In this document: positions 1 through 4,818 of the stretch, in pieces
How positions within the stretch are numbered: the first letter of the stretch is position 1
Layout: each line of letters starts with the position of its first letter
NCBI GenBank assembly: GCA_023389095.1
Contig: JAEWFB010000167.1
Coordinates: forward strand, 1 to 5,776
Source: Actinomycetes bacterium
GTDB lineage: Bacteria; Actinomycetota; Actinomycetes; Actinomycetales; Dermatophilaceae
Direction: 5' to 3'
Length of the DNA stretch: 5,776 nucleotides
Notes under the pieces: generated by a model
Seen by the model: only the letters and a program-made list of their open reading frames with translations
What the model was told of the DNA's origin: nothing
Databases searched by the model: none
Program-made: the position numbers and the translations under genes

Positions 1-915
1 CTCGGCCTCACCCAGCTGCTCCTCGAGCCCGAGCTCATGGAGGCCGTGCAGCCCGACATCAACCTCGTGTCGACGCTCGTCGGGCTCGGCCGCGTCATCC
101 CCGAACGGTCGCGCGCCACGGCCCGCGCCGTCGTGCGCACCGTCACCGACCAGCTCGAGGAGCGGCTGCGCCAGCGCACCGTCGAGGCCGTCACCGGGGC
201 GCTCAACCGGGCCGCCCGCACCCGCCGCCCCCGGCACTCGGACATCGACTGGAACCGCACCATCGCGGCGAACCTGCGCCACTACCAGCCCGACCTGCGC
301 ACCGTCGTGCCCGAGCGCCTCGTCGGGTACGCGCGGCGGGCGCACCGGGTCGAGCGGCAGATCATCCTCTGCATCGACCAGTCCGGCTCGATGGCCGAGT
401 CGGTCGTCTACTCGAGCGTCTTCGGCGCCGTGCTCGCCTCGCTCCGGTCGGTCGAGACGCGGCTCGTCGCCTTCGACACCCAGGTCGTCGACCTCACCGA
501 CGAGCTCGACGACCCCGTCGACGTCCTCTTCGGCGTGCAGCTCGGCGGCGGCACCGACATCAACCGGGCCCTCGCCTACTGCGAGAGCCTGATCGAGCAG
601 CCGGCCGACACCGTCCTCGTCCTCATCAGCGACCTCTACGAGGGCGGCATCGCCGAGGAGATGGTGCGCCGGGCGTCCTCGATCGTCGCCTCGGGCACGA
701 CGATGGTGGCGCTGCTCGCCCTCAGCGACTCGGGCAGCCCGAGCTACGACGCCGAGCACGCCGCGGCCCTCGCGGCCGTCGGCGTCCCGGCGTTCGCCTG
801 CACCCCGGACAGGTTCCCCGAGCTCATGGCCACGACGATCGAGAAGCGCGACATCACGGCGTGGGCGGCGGCGAACGACATCGTCACGACCCACGAGCCC
901 GACCCACCCGCCTGA
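1..915 (+). CDS. VWA domain protein, YehP-like (5' end outside window)
   Basis: The reading frame is open from base 1, so the start lies upstream; 304 residues are visible and the first ATG inside the window (37) is probably internal. Numbered from that Met, a complete metal-ion-dependent adhesion site of a von Willebrand A domain can be seen: D114-Q-S116-G-S118 after a hydrophobic strand, T173 in a GGGTDI turn, and D199 in VLISDLYEG. Such domains bind Mg2+ or Mn2+ and mediate protein contacts. The basic helical N-terminal part and the overall pattern fit the VWA protein found with MoxR-type AAA+ ATPases, DUF5682 and SWIM zinc-finger proteins (E. coli yehL-yehM-yehP-yehQ). In that setting the VWA protein is thought to work with the AAA+ ATPase, but the substrate is unknown. 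No signal peptide or membrane segment is visible, so it is probably cytoplasmic. The VWA fold is near certain; the YehP assignment is from memory of family patterns. Confidence 0.9.
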   Translation, partial: LGLTQLLLEPELMEAVQPDINLVSTLVGLGRVIPERSRATARAVVRTVTDQLEERLRQRTVEAVTGALNRAARTRRPRHSDIDWNRTIAANLRHYQPDLRTVVPERLVGYARRAHRVERQIILCIDQSGSMAESVVYSSVFGAVLASLRSVETRLVAFDTQVVDLTDELDDPVDVLFGVQLGGGTDINRALAYCESLIEQPADTVLVLISDLYEGGIAEEMVRRASSIVASGTTMVALLALSDSGSPSYDAEHAAALAAVGVPAFACTPDRFPELMATTIEKRDITAWAAANDIVTTHEPDPPA

Positions 916-931
916 CGCCCGGCTCCCACAG

Positions 932-980
932 CACCCGGTGAGCCGACGCGCTCCCTCAGCATTGCTCCACCCGGTGAGCC
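932..980 (+). repeat. 13-bp direct repeat, two copies
   Basis: The 13-base sequence CACCCGGTGAGCC occurs at 932-944 and again at 968-980, a 36-base period. Both copies lie in the non-coding gap between the VWA gene and the convergent small acidic gene. The second copy runs into the left arm and loop of the 954-1028 inverted repeat. Function is unknown; a duplicated binding site or a remnant of a repetitive element would both fit. Confidence 0.7.
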
Positions 981-1028
981 ACGGCGCGCCCCGCCGGCGT
1001 TGGTCCGGGTGGTGGAGCAGTGCTGAGG
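954..1028. repeat. Long inverted repeat between convergent genes; possible bidirectional terminator
   Basis: The left arm 954-971 and right arm 1011-1028 are 18 bases each and complementary at 17 of 18 positions. The one exception (T962 against G1020) is a U-G wobble in plus-strand RNA. The 39-base loop can itself fold: 982-986 (CGGCG) pairs with 992-996 (CGCCG). The element lies between the 3' ends of two convergent genes, where a bidirectional terminator would be expected. There is no T tract on either side and the loop is large, so a dispersed palindromic repeat is equally plausible. Confidence 0.6.
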
Positions 1029-1056
1029 AAAGCCCCGTGCCCCCGGCGGCCACGCG

Positions 1057-1239
1057 TCAGCCGTCGGCAGGGCCGTCCGGGTCCTCGGGCACCTCGGTGT
1101 CGGAACCGGGCGGCTTGATGCCGTCGGGACGTCCCTCCTCGGGCGCGGTCATCGTGGGGTCGATGTCCGGGTCCTCGTCAGGGTCGTACGCCAGCGGGTC
1201 GGTCTGGTCGGTGGGCTGGGTGTTCTGGTCATCGCTCAT
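1057..1239 (-). CDS. Small acidic Asp/Pro-rich hypothetical protein
   Basis: I do not recognise a named family. The predicted protein has 60 residues, of which 14 are Asp, 5 Glu and 12 Pro, against only one Arg and one Lys. It has no Cys, a single aromatic (Y18) and no hydrophobic segment, so it should be an intrinsically disordered soluble protein. The ATG at 1239-1237 is preceded by AGGGGA with a 5-base gap, a good ribosome-binding site, which supports this strand over the overlapping plus-strand frame. It converges with the VWA gene and diverges from the phosphoribosyltransferase gene across 79 bp. Short acidic proteins of this kind are commonly annotated as hypothetical in actinobacteria. 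No function can be inferred; low-complexity sequence on GC-rich DNA leaves some risk of a false ORF. Confidence 0.65.
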   Translation of the reverse strand: MSDDQNTQPTDQTDPLAYDPDEDPDIDPTMTAPEEGRPDGIKPPGSDTEVPEDPDGPADG

Positions 1240-1244
1240 GCCGG

Positions 1245-1250
1245 TCCCCT
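1245..1250 (-). promoter_or_regulatory. Ribosome-binding site of the small acidic gene
   Basis: On the minus strand AGGGGA ends 5 bases before the ATG at 1239. It is the main evidence that the 60-residue gene is translated. The start of the membrane-protein gene at 2994 has the same AGGGGAC string at the same distance. Confidence 0.6.
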
Positions 1251-1263
1251 ACCCGACGCGAGC

Positions 1264-1280
1264 CGCAGCGGTCCGCTGCG
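1264..1280. promoter_or_regulatory. 17-bp perfect palindrome, operator-like
   Basis: CGCAGCGG at 1264-1271 and CCGCTGCG at 1273-1280 are exact reverse complements around a single central T (1272). The site sits in the 79-bp spacer between two divergent genes, 39 bases before the proposed phosphoribosyltransferase start and 25 bases from the small gene's start. The place and symmetry suit a dimeric repressor, but GC-rich DNA gives short palindromes by chance and no family consensus is recognised. I could not find a convincing -10 element for either gene in this spacer. Confidence 0.35.
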
Positions 1281-1318
1281 CGGCGCCGGATGCGGCTGTG
1301 GCTGGCAGCATGGCGGGC

Positions 1319-1876
1319 ATGGCCACCCCGACGACCGACCTGCACGACCTCGCTTCCGCCATCGACGCCACGTGCCGCCTGCGGGGCGAGTTCACCCTCC
1401 GCTCGGGGATCGTCGCCGACGAGTACTTCGACAAGTACCTCTTCGAGAGCGACCCCGCCCTGCTGCGGCGGGTTGCCGAGGCGATGGTCCCGCTCCTGCC
1501 CGAGGACACCGAGCTGCTCGGCGGGCTCGAGCTCGGTGGCATCCCGATCGTCACGGTGCTGAGCGGCCTCACCGGGCTGCCTGCGATCTTCGTGCGCAAG
1601 GAGGCAAAGGCGTACGGCACCCGCAAGCTCGCCGAGGGCCCGGACGTCGCCGGGCGCCGGGTCACCCTCGTCGAGGACGTCGTGACGACCGGCGGCGCCG
1701 TGCGCAACGCGGCCGCGGCGCTGCGCGAGCGCGACGCGTCGGTCGGGGTCGTCGTGTGCGCCATCGACCGGAGCGAGACCGGCGCCAACCGCCTTCACGA
1801 GGTCGACGTCGAGACGCGGTCAGTGCTGACGCGCGCCGACCTCGACGCCGCCAGGGCGTCCGCCACCGCCGGCTGA
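1319..1876 (+). CDS. pyrE: Orotate phosphoribosyltransferase-like protein
   Basis: This is a type I phosphoribosyltransferase of 185 residues, close to the usual PyrE length. OPRT joins orotate to PRPP to give orotidine 5'-phosphate in de novo pyrimidine synthesis. Visible signatures are GEFTLRSG (23-30) near the N-terminus, the flexible catalytic loop R93-K94-x-x-K97-x-Y99-G100, and the PRPP-binding motif VTLVEDVVTTGGA (115-127) with its acidic pair E119-D120. The catalytic loop normally reads RKxxKxHG; here His is Tyr. The sequence also differs noticeably from the canonical mycobacterial PyrE pattern, so this may be a second, paralogous enzyme. Start: ATG 1319 and ATG 1310 are both in frame and neither has a clear ribosome-binding site; 1319 gives the more family-like N-terminus. 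The frame stays open upstream but there runs antisense to the small acidic gene. It converges with thymidine kinase, 40 bp away. Confidence 0.85.
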   Translation: MATPTTDLHDLASAIDATCRLRGEFTLRSGIVADEYFDKYLFESDPALLRRVAEAMVPLLPEDTELLGGLELGGIPIVTVLSGLTGLPAIFVRKEAKAYGTRKLAEGPDVAGRRVTLVEDVVTTGGAVRNAAAALRERDASVGVVVCAIDRSETGANRLHEVDVETRSVLTRADLDAARASATAG

Positions 1877-1889
1877 GCGCGGCGCACCC

Positions 1890-1905
1890 CGCCCGCCGAC
1901 GGGCG
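1890..1905. terminator. Short hairpin between convergent genes
   Basis: CGCCCG (1890-1895) and CGGGCG (1900-1905) can form a 6-bp all-GC stem with a 4-base loop in the 40-bp gap between two convergent stop codons. A second stem, CCCGCG (1911-1916) with CGCGGG (1924-1929), has the thymidine kinase stop codon in its loop. Neither is followed by a T tract, so termination is inferred only from position. Confidence 0.3.
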
Positions 1906-1916
1906 AGTGACCCGCG

Positions 1917-2540
1917 TCAGCGTCGCGGGCGGACGAAACAGGTGCGGCAGCGGGCCTCGTAGGAGAAGGTGCCGTCGTCGGGCAGCGCCTCCGACCCGCT
2001 CTCCTCACCCGGGGCGCCGAGCCGCTCGAGGAAGGGCACCCCGCCGCGCAGCACCTGGGTGTGCGTGGCGCTGAAGTCGCGACACACGTCGCACACGGCA
2101 CGGCGGTAGGTGACGGCGTCGGGGCCCAGCTCGAGCAGGGCCCGCACCGGCGCGAACAGCTCGCCGCGGTGGTCGAGGTCGATGCCGGCGACGACGACCC
2201 GCGTTCCCCGGCGCAGCAGCTGGTCGACCACCTCGATGTCGGCGACGTCGAACATGTGCACCTCGTCGACGGCGACGAGGTCGAGCTCGGCGTCGAGGGC
2301 CTCGGCCAGCGAGAGCGTCTTCGTCGTCGTGAGCACACCGCCGCTGCGGGAGGTGACGCCGCTGTCGCGGACGTGGCGCGCCGACTGGTACACGCGGTGC
2401 TTGACGCGCGTGTACTGCAGCGGCGAGAGCAGGGAGATGAGCTCGAGGCTCTTGCCCGACTTCATCGGCCCGAGGACGACGTCGAGCGACACCTCGCTCG
2501 CGGTGCGGACGGCCTGCCTGACGTCGTCGATCGTGGTCAC
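1917..2540 (-). CDS. tdk: Thymidine kinase, type II
   Basis: This 207-residue cytoplasmic enzyme of the TK1-like (type II) family phosphorylates thymidine to dTMP with ATP in pyrimidine salvage. The Walker A P-loop is GPMKSGKS (24-31); the Walker B/catalytic segment VAVDEVHMFD (89-98) carries the base E93; AGIDLDHRGELF (118-129) matches the region after the sugar-binding site. Two zinc-binding pairs, C150/C153 and C198/C201, flank the lasso loop, and TFSYEARC (191-198) carries the nucleoside-binding Tyr (Y194). Two details differ from relatives I know: the usual Phe of DFRG is His (H124), and the lasso between the Cys pairs is long (44 residues) and acidic. Start: GTG at 2540, chosen because the family begins just before the P-loop and a -10 hexamer lies 8 bases upstream; the frame runs further upstream into another gene, which I discount. 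Confidence 0.93.
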   Translation of the reverse strand: MTTIDDVRQAVRTASEVSLDVVLGPMKSGKSLELISLLSPLQYTRVKHRVYQSARHVRDSGVTSRSGGVLTTTKTLSLAEALDAELDLVAVDEVHMFDVADIEVVDQLLRRGTRVVVAGIDLDHRGELFAPVRALLELGPDAVTYRRAVCDVCRDFSATHTQVLRGGVPFLERLGAPGEESGSEALPDDGTFSYEARCRTCFVRPRR

Positions 2541-2548
2541 GGGCGGCA

Positions 2549-2577
2549 ACGGTATCCCCCGGCGCCGACGGTGTCGG
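2549..2577 (-). promoter_or_regulatory. Promoter for thymidine kinase, probably leaderless
   Basis: On the minus strand a -10 hexamer TACCGT (2554-2549) and a -35-like CCGACA (2577-2572) are separated by exactly 17 bases. The -10 ends 8 bases before the GTG at 2540, so transcription would begin at or next to the start codon. No ribosome-binding site lies at a usable distance (a G-run is 14 bases away). It lies in the 52-bp gap after the membrane-protein gene, so tdk need not depend on read-through. Confidence 0.5.
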
Positions 2578-2592
2578 TCAGACCTGCCCGGG

Positions 2593-2994
2593 TCACGGCG
2601 CGTGCCCGTTCGCACCCCGGACCGCCGCCGCGGCGCAGTCGGTCTGCAGCCTGGCCTGGTTCGTGGCCGCCACGAAGGAGTCGGCATGACCCGACGCGCG
2701 GGCCTGGGCGCCGACGAGCCAGCACAGCTCCGGGTCGGCCACGGACGGGCCGTTGGTCCCGAGCGACACCCGACCGACGCTCGAGGCCACCTCGTGGAAC
2801 CGCTCGTCCATGTGGTTGGCGAACCACACCCAGCCAAGGAGGTTCGCGACCACGAGGACGAGGGCGAAGCCGGTGCTGAGCGGCTGGCGCAGCGTGCGGC
2901 CGAGATCGGGGTCGGGCTCCGCGTCGGGGTGCGGCGGACCCGATGGAGCGCGGTGGTCGACGCGCGGTCCGGAGTCCTTCGGCGGCTCGTCCAT
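2593..2994 (-). CDS. Small single-pass membrane protein, function unknown
   Basis: I do not recognise a named family. The 133-residue protein has a hydrophilic Pro/Asp-rich N-terminus (1-32), basic residues R33 and R36, one hydrophobic stretch (about 41-60, with two Trp near its end), then a domain of about 70 residues. By the positive-inside rule the N-terminus should be cytoplasmic and the C-terminal domain outside. That domain has the protein's only two cysteines (C91 and C120), which could form a disulfide after export. The ATG at 2994 has AGGGGA 5 bases upstream. The gene lies 52 bp upstream of thymidine kinase on the same strand and diverges from the phosphotransferase gene. Translation and topology are well supported by the sequence; the role is unknown. 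Confidence 0.75.
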   Translation of the reverse strand: MDEPPKDSGPRVDHRAPSGPPHPDAEPDPDLGRTLRQPLSTGFALVLVVANLLGWVWFANHMDERFHEVASSVGRVSLGTNGPSVADPELCWLVGAQARASGHADSFVAATNQARLQTDCAAAAVRGANGHAP

Positions 2995-2999
2995 GGTCG

Positions 3000-3005
3000 T
3001 CCCCT
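3000..3005 (-). promoter_or_regulatory. Ribosome-binding site of the membrane-protein gene
   Basis: On the minus strand AGGGGA ends 5 bases before the ATG at 2994, fixing this start. The next in-frame ATG would remove the cytoplasmic segment and the membrane helix. Confidence 0.6.
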
Positions 3006-3041
3006 GTCGTCGTGGCGCGCCCGTGCGCGTGCCGTGCGCCG

Positions 3042-3047
3042 ACGCTA
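3042..3047 (-). promoter_or_regulatory. Putative -10 hexamer for the membrane-protein gene
   Basis: TAGCGT on the minus strand fits the actinobacterial TAnnnT -10 pattern and would give a 5' leader of roughly 40 bases containing the ribosome-binding site. No convincing -35 is seen at 16 to 18 bases. It mirrors the plus-strand TAGCGT at 3089. Confidence 0.35.
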
Positions 3048-3088
3048 CTGCGCGGCAAAAGGGTTCGCCCGCAGAACGCGCGGGCCCC

Positions 3089-3094
3089 TAGCGT
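3089..3094 (+). promoter_or_regulatory. Putative -10 hexamer for a leaderless phosphotransferase mRNA
   Basis: TAGCGT ends 6 bases before the GTG at 3101, a spacing typical of leaderless actinobacterial transcripts, and no ribosome-binding site precedes that GTG. The -35 region is weak. The element supports GTG 3101 over the ATG at 3107. Confidence 0.45.
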
Positions 3095-3100
3095 GGCGGC

Positions 3101-4003
3101 GTGCCGATGCATGCGGACGAGGTCCGAGCCACCACCGAGCTGGTGCGCCGGCTCGTCGACGACCAGTGCCCCCAGTGGGCCGGCCATGCGGTGACGCCGC
3201 TGCCCGACGACCTCGAGGGCACCGACAACGTGCTCTTCCGCCTCGGCGACGACCTCGTGGTCCGGATGCCGAAGGTGCCGTTCGCGGCGGGTCAGGCCGA
3301 GTCGGACGCGCGCTGGCTCCCACGGCTGGCGCCGCACCTGCCGGCCGGGGTCCCGGTGCCCGAGCACCTCGGACGCCCCGGCGAGGGCTACCCGTGGACG
3401 TGGGCGGTCGTGCCGTGGGTCGAGGGCACGACGCCCCCGCGCCTCGGCTCCGACGACGTCCCGCTCGCCCGGGACCTCGCGTCGTTCACCCGGGCCCTGC
3501 AGGCGGTCGACGCCACGGGGGGCCCGACGAAACCGCCCGGCTCGCGTGGCACGCCGCTGCGGCACGCCGACGACGCCGTCCGCAGGGGTCTCGCGCGGCT
3601 GCGCGGCCACGACGACGGCTTCGACCTCGACGCCGCCGAGCGGGCCTGGGAGGCGTGCCTCGCCGCCCCCGACTGGGACCGCGACCCGGTGTGGATCCAC
3701 GGCGACCTGCAGCCCGGCAACCTCGTGGTCGAGGCCGGCCGGCTCGCGGCGGTCATCGACTGGGGCGCCCTCGGCGTCGGTGACCCGGCCCCCGACGTCG
3801 CGGCGGCGCTCTGGACCTTCACCGGGTCGGCCCGCGACACCTACCGCGACGCCGTCGCCCCCGACGACGCGACGTGGGTGCGCGCGTGCGGCTGGGCCCT
3901 CGCGCCGTCGCTGACCGGCATCGGCTACTACCGCCACACGTTCCCGCGGATGGCCGAGCACGGCCGTCGGATGGTGCGCGCGGTCGTCGCCGAGCTCGCC
4001 TGA
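3101..4003 (+). CDS. APH-fold (aminoglycoside phosphotransferase family) protein
   Basis: This 300-residue protein has the length and order of motifs of the APH/choline-kinase-like family (Pfam APH), which transfers phosphate from ATP to a small-molecule hydroxyl. The N-lobe has the nucleotide-binding segment GTDNVLFRLGDDLVVRMP (40-57) and E67 in the following helix. The catalytic loop is HGDLQPGN (200-207), with base D202 and N207, and the metal-binding segment is IDWGALGVGDP (219-229), with D220. The hinge GYPWTWAVVPWVEG (96-109) and the C-terminal WVRACGWALAP (259-269) fit a subgroup common in Actinobacteria. The substrate cannot be read from the sequence; few members of this chromosomal type are shown to modify aminoglycosides, so resistance should not be assumed. 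GTG 3101 is chosen from the leaderless promoter just upstream; ATG 3107 would shorten the protein by two residues. It diverges from the small membrane-protein gene. Confidence 0.9.
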   Translation: MPMHADEVRATTELVRRLVDDQCPQWAGHAVTPLPDDLEGTDNVLFRLGDDLVVRMPKVPFAAGQAESDARWLPRLAPHLPAGVPVPEHLGRPGEGYPWTWAVVPWVEGTTPPRLGSDDVPLARDLASFTRALQAVDATGGPTKPPGSRGTPLRHADDAVRRGLARLRGHDDGFDLDAAERAWEACLAAPDWDRDPVWIHGDLQPGNLVVEAGRLAAVIDWGALGVGDPAPDVAAALWTFTGSARDTYRDAVAPDDATWVRACGWALAPSLTGIGYYRHTFPRMAEHGRRMVRAVVAELA

Positions 4004-4005
4004 CG

Positions 4006-4047
<42 letters not shown>

Positions 4048-4048
<1 letters not shown>

Positions 4049-4093
4049 TGGGTGCGTCGTGGGGGCTGCGTGGCTGGGGCGTGCCGCACCCAC
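4048..4093. repeat. 9-bp inverted repeat upstream of the hemerythrin gene
   Basis: GTGGGTGCG (4048-4056) and CGCACCCAC (4085-4093) are exact reverse complements around a 28-base G-rich loop. The right arm ends 47 bases before the hemerythrin start. It could end phosphotransferase transcription or be a binding site; no T tract follows. The rest of the 137-bp gap (4004-4140) shows no recognisable promoter. Confidence 0.45.
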
Positions 4094-4127
4094 CGCCGAC
4101 GCTGGAGAGGTCAGCACCGCACCAGCG

Positions 4128-4132
4128 AAAGG
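4128..4132 (+). promoter_or_regulatory. Ribosome-binding site of the hemerythrin gene
   Basis: AAAGG ends 8 bases before the GTG at 4141 and decides this start, since the frame is open far upstream without another plausible site. The site falls in the loop of a possible 6-bp hairpin: GGTCAG (4109-4114) with CTGACC (4135-4140), the second arm touching the start codon. Confidence 0.5.
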
Positions 4133-4140
4133 CCCTGACC

Positions 4141-4818
4141 GTGAGCACCACGACCTTCAGCACCACCCCGACCTCGGACCGCCCGTGGGTCCACGAGATG
4201 GTCATCATCCACCGCGCCTTCCGCCGCGAGACGCGCCTGCTGCCCGGACTCGTCCGCGAGGTCGCCGACGGCGACGTGGACCGGGCCAGGACCCTCGCCG
4301 AGGTGCTGCGGCTCGTCCTCGGCGGCCTCGAGATGCACCACACCGGGGAGGACGCCGTGCTGTGGCCGGCGCTGCTGGAGCGGGCCGCGCCCTCCACGGG
4401 CCTCGTCGAGACGATGCAGGCCCAGCACCACGGCATCGAGGACCACCTCGAACGCGTCGGGCACCTGCTGCCCGCCTGGGAGGCCGCGCCGACGCGGGCA
4501 CGCAGTGCCGAGCTCGCCGGCGTCCTCGACCGGTTCGCCGCCGACCTGGCCGAGCACCTCGACCTCGAGGAGCGGGAGATCCTGCCGCTGTGCCTGAGGT
4601 ACGTCACCGTCGCCGAGTGGGACAGCCTCGGCCAGCACGGCATGGACACGATGTCGCGGGCGCAGCTGCCGCTCCTCTTCGGGGCGATCCTCGAGGACTG
4701 CAACCCCGAGGAGCGGCGGGCGATGCTCGCCAAGCTGCCGCTGCCGGCCCGCGTCCTCGTGCGCACCATCGGCGCCCGGCAGTACCGACGCTTCGTCAGC
4801 CGCGTCCGCGAAGGCTGA
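4141..4818 (+). CDS. Hemerythrin (HHE) domain-containing protein
   Basis: This 225-residue protein begins with the hemerythrin-like four-helix bundle, which binds a non-haem di-iron centre and in bacteria is linked to O2, NO or peroxide sensing and to iron handling. Candidate iron ligands occur in the expected order: H18/H24 in helix 1, H66-H67 with E70 (HHTGED), H96-H97 with E100 (QHHGIED), and H139 with E143/E144 (EHLDLEE). A C-terminal extension (about 155-225), containing TVAEWDSLGQHG and LPLPARVLVR, is shared with a group of actinobacterial hemerythrin proteins of similar length. No signal peptide or membrane helix is seen, so it is probably cytoplasmic. The GTG start is supported by AAAGG 8 bases upstream. 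The 3' end overlaps the convergent gene on the opposite strand by 23 bp. The domain call is firm; the exact role is not. Confidence 0.9.
   Translation: MSTTTFSTTPTSDRPWVHEMVIIHRAFRRETRLLPGLVREVADGDVDRARTLAEVLRLVLGGLEMHHTGEDAVLWPALLERAAPSTGLVETMQAQHHGIEDHLERVGHLLPAWEAAPTRARSAELAGVLDRFAADLAEHLDLEEREILPLCLRYVTVAEWDSLGQHGMDTMSRAQLPLLFGAILEDCNPEERRAMLAKLPLPARVLVRTIGARQYRRFVSRVREG

Noticed and set aside
954..1028. Calling the inverted repeat an insertion-sequence end or a classical Rho-independent terminator
   Set aside because: No transposase gene or target-site duplication is visible and no T tract follows either arm; it is listed as a repeat.
938..1318. Upstream extension of the phosphoribosyltransferase frame (about 127 extra residues)
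   Set aside because: The added sequence is Ser/Gly-rich low complexity, antisense to a small gene with a good ribosome-binding site, and the OPRT family starts near 1319.
2541..2837. N-terminal extension of thymidine kinase from an ATG at 2837
   Set aside because: It would be Arg/Pro-rich, overlap the membrane-protein gene in another frame and place about 99 residues before a family N-terminus; a promoter lies right before GTG 2540.
2110..3783. Long open plus-strand frame across thymidine kinase, the membrane protein and the phosphotransferase
   Set aside because: Arg/Ala/Pro/Ser-rich translation without family features, overlapping three better-supported genes; typical of out-of-frame reading in GC-rich DNA.
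3101..4003. Calling the APH-fold protein an antibiotic resistance gene
   Set aside because: The fold and catalytic residues are clear, but substrate specificity cannot be read from them and most chromosomal members of this type are uncharacterised.
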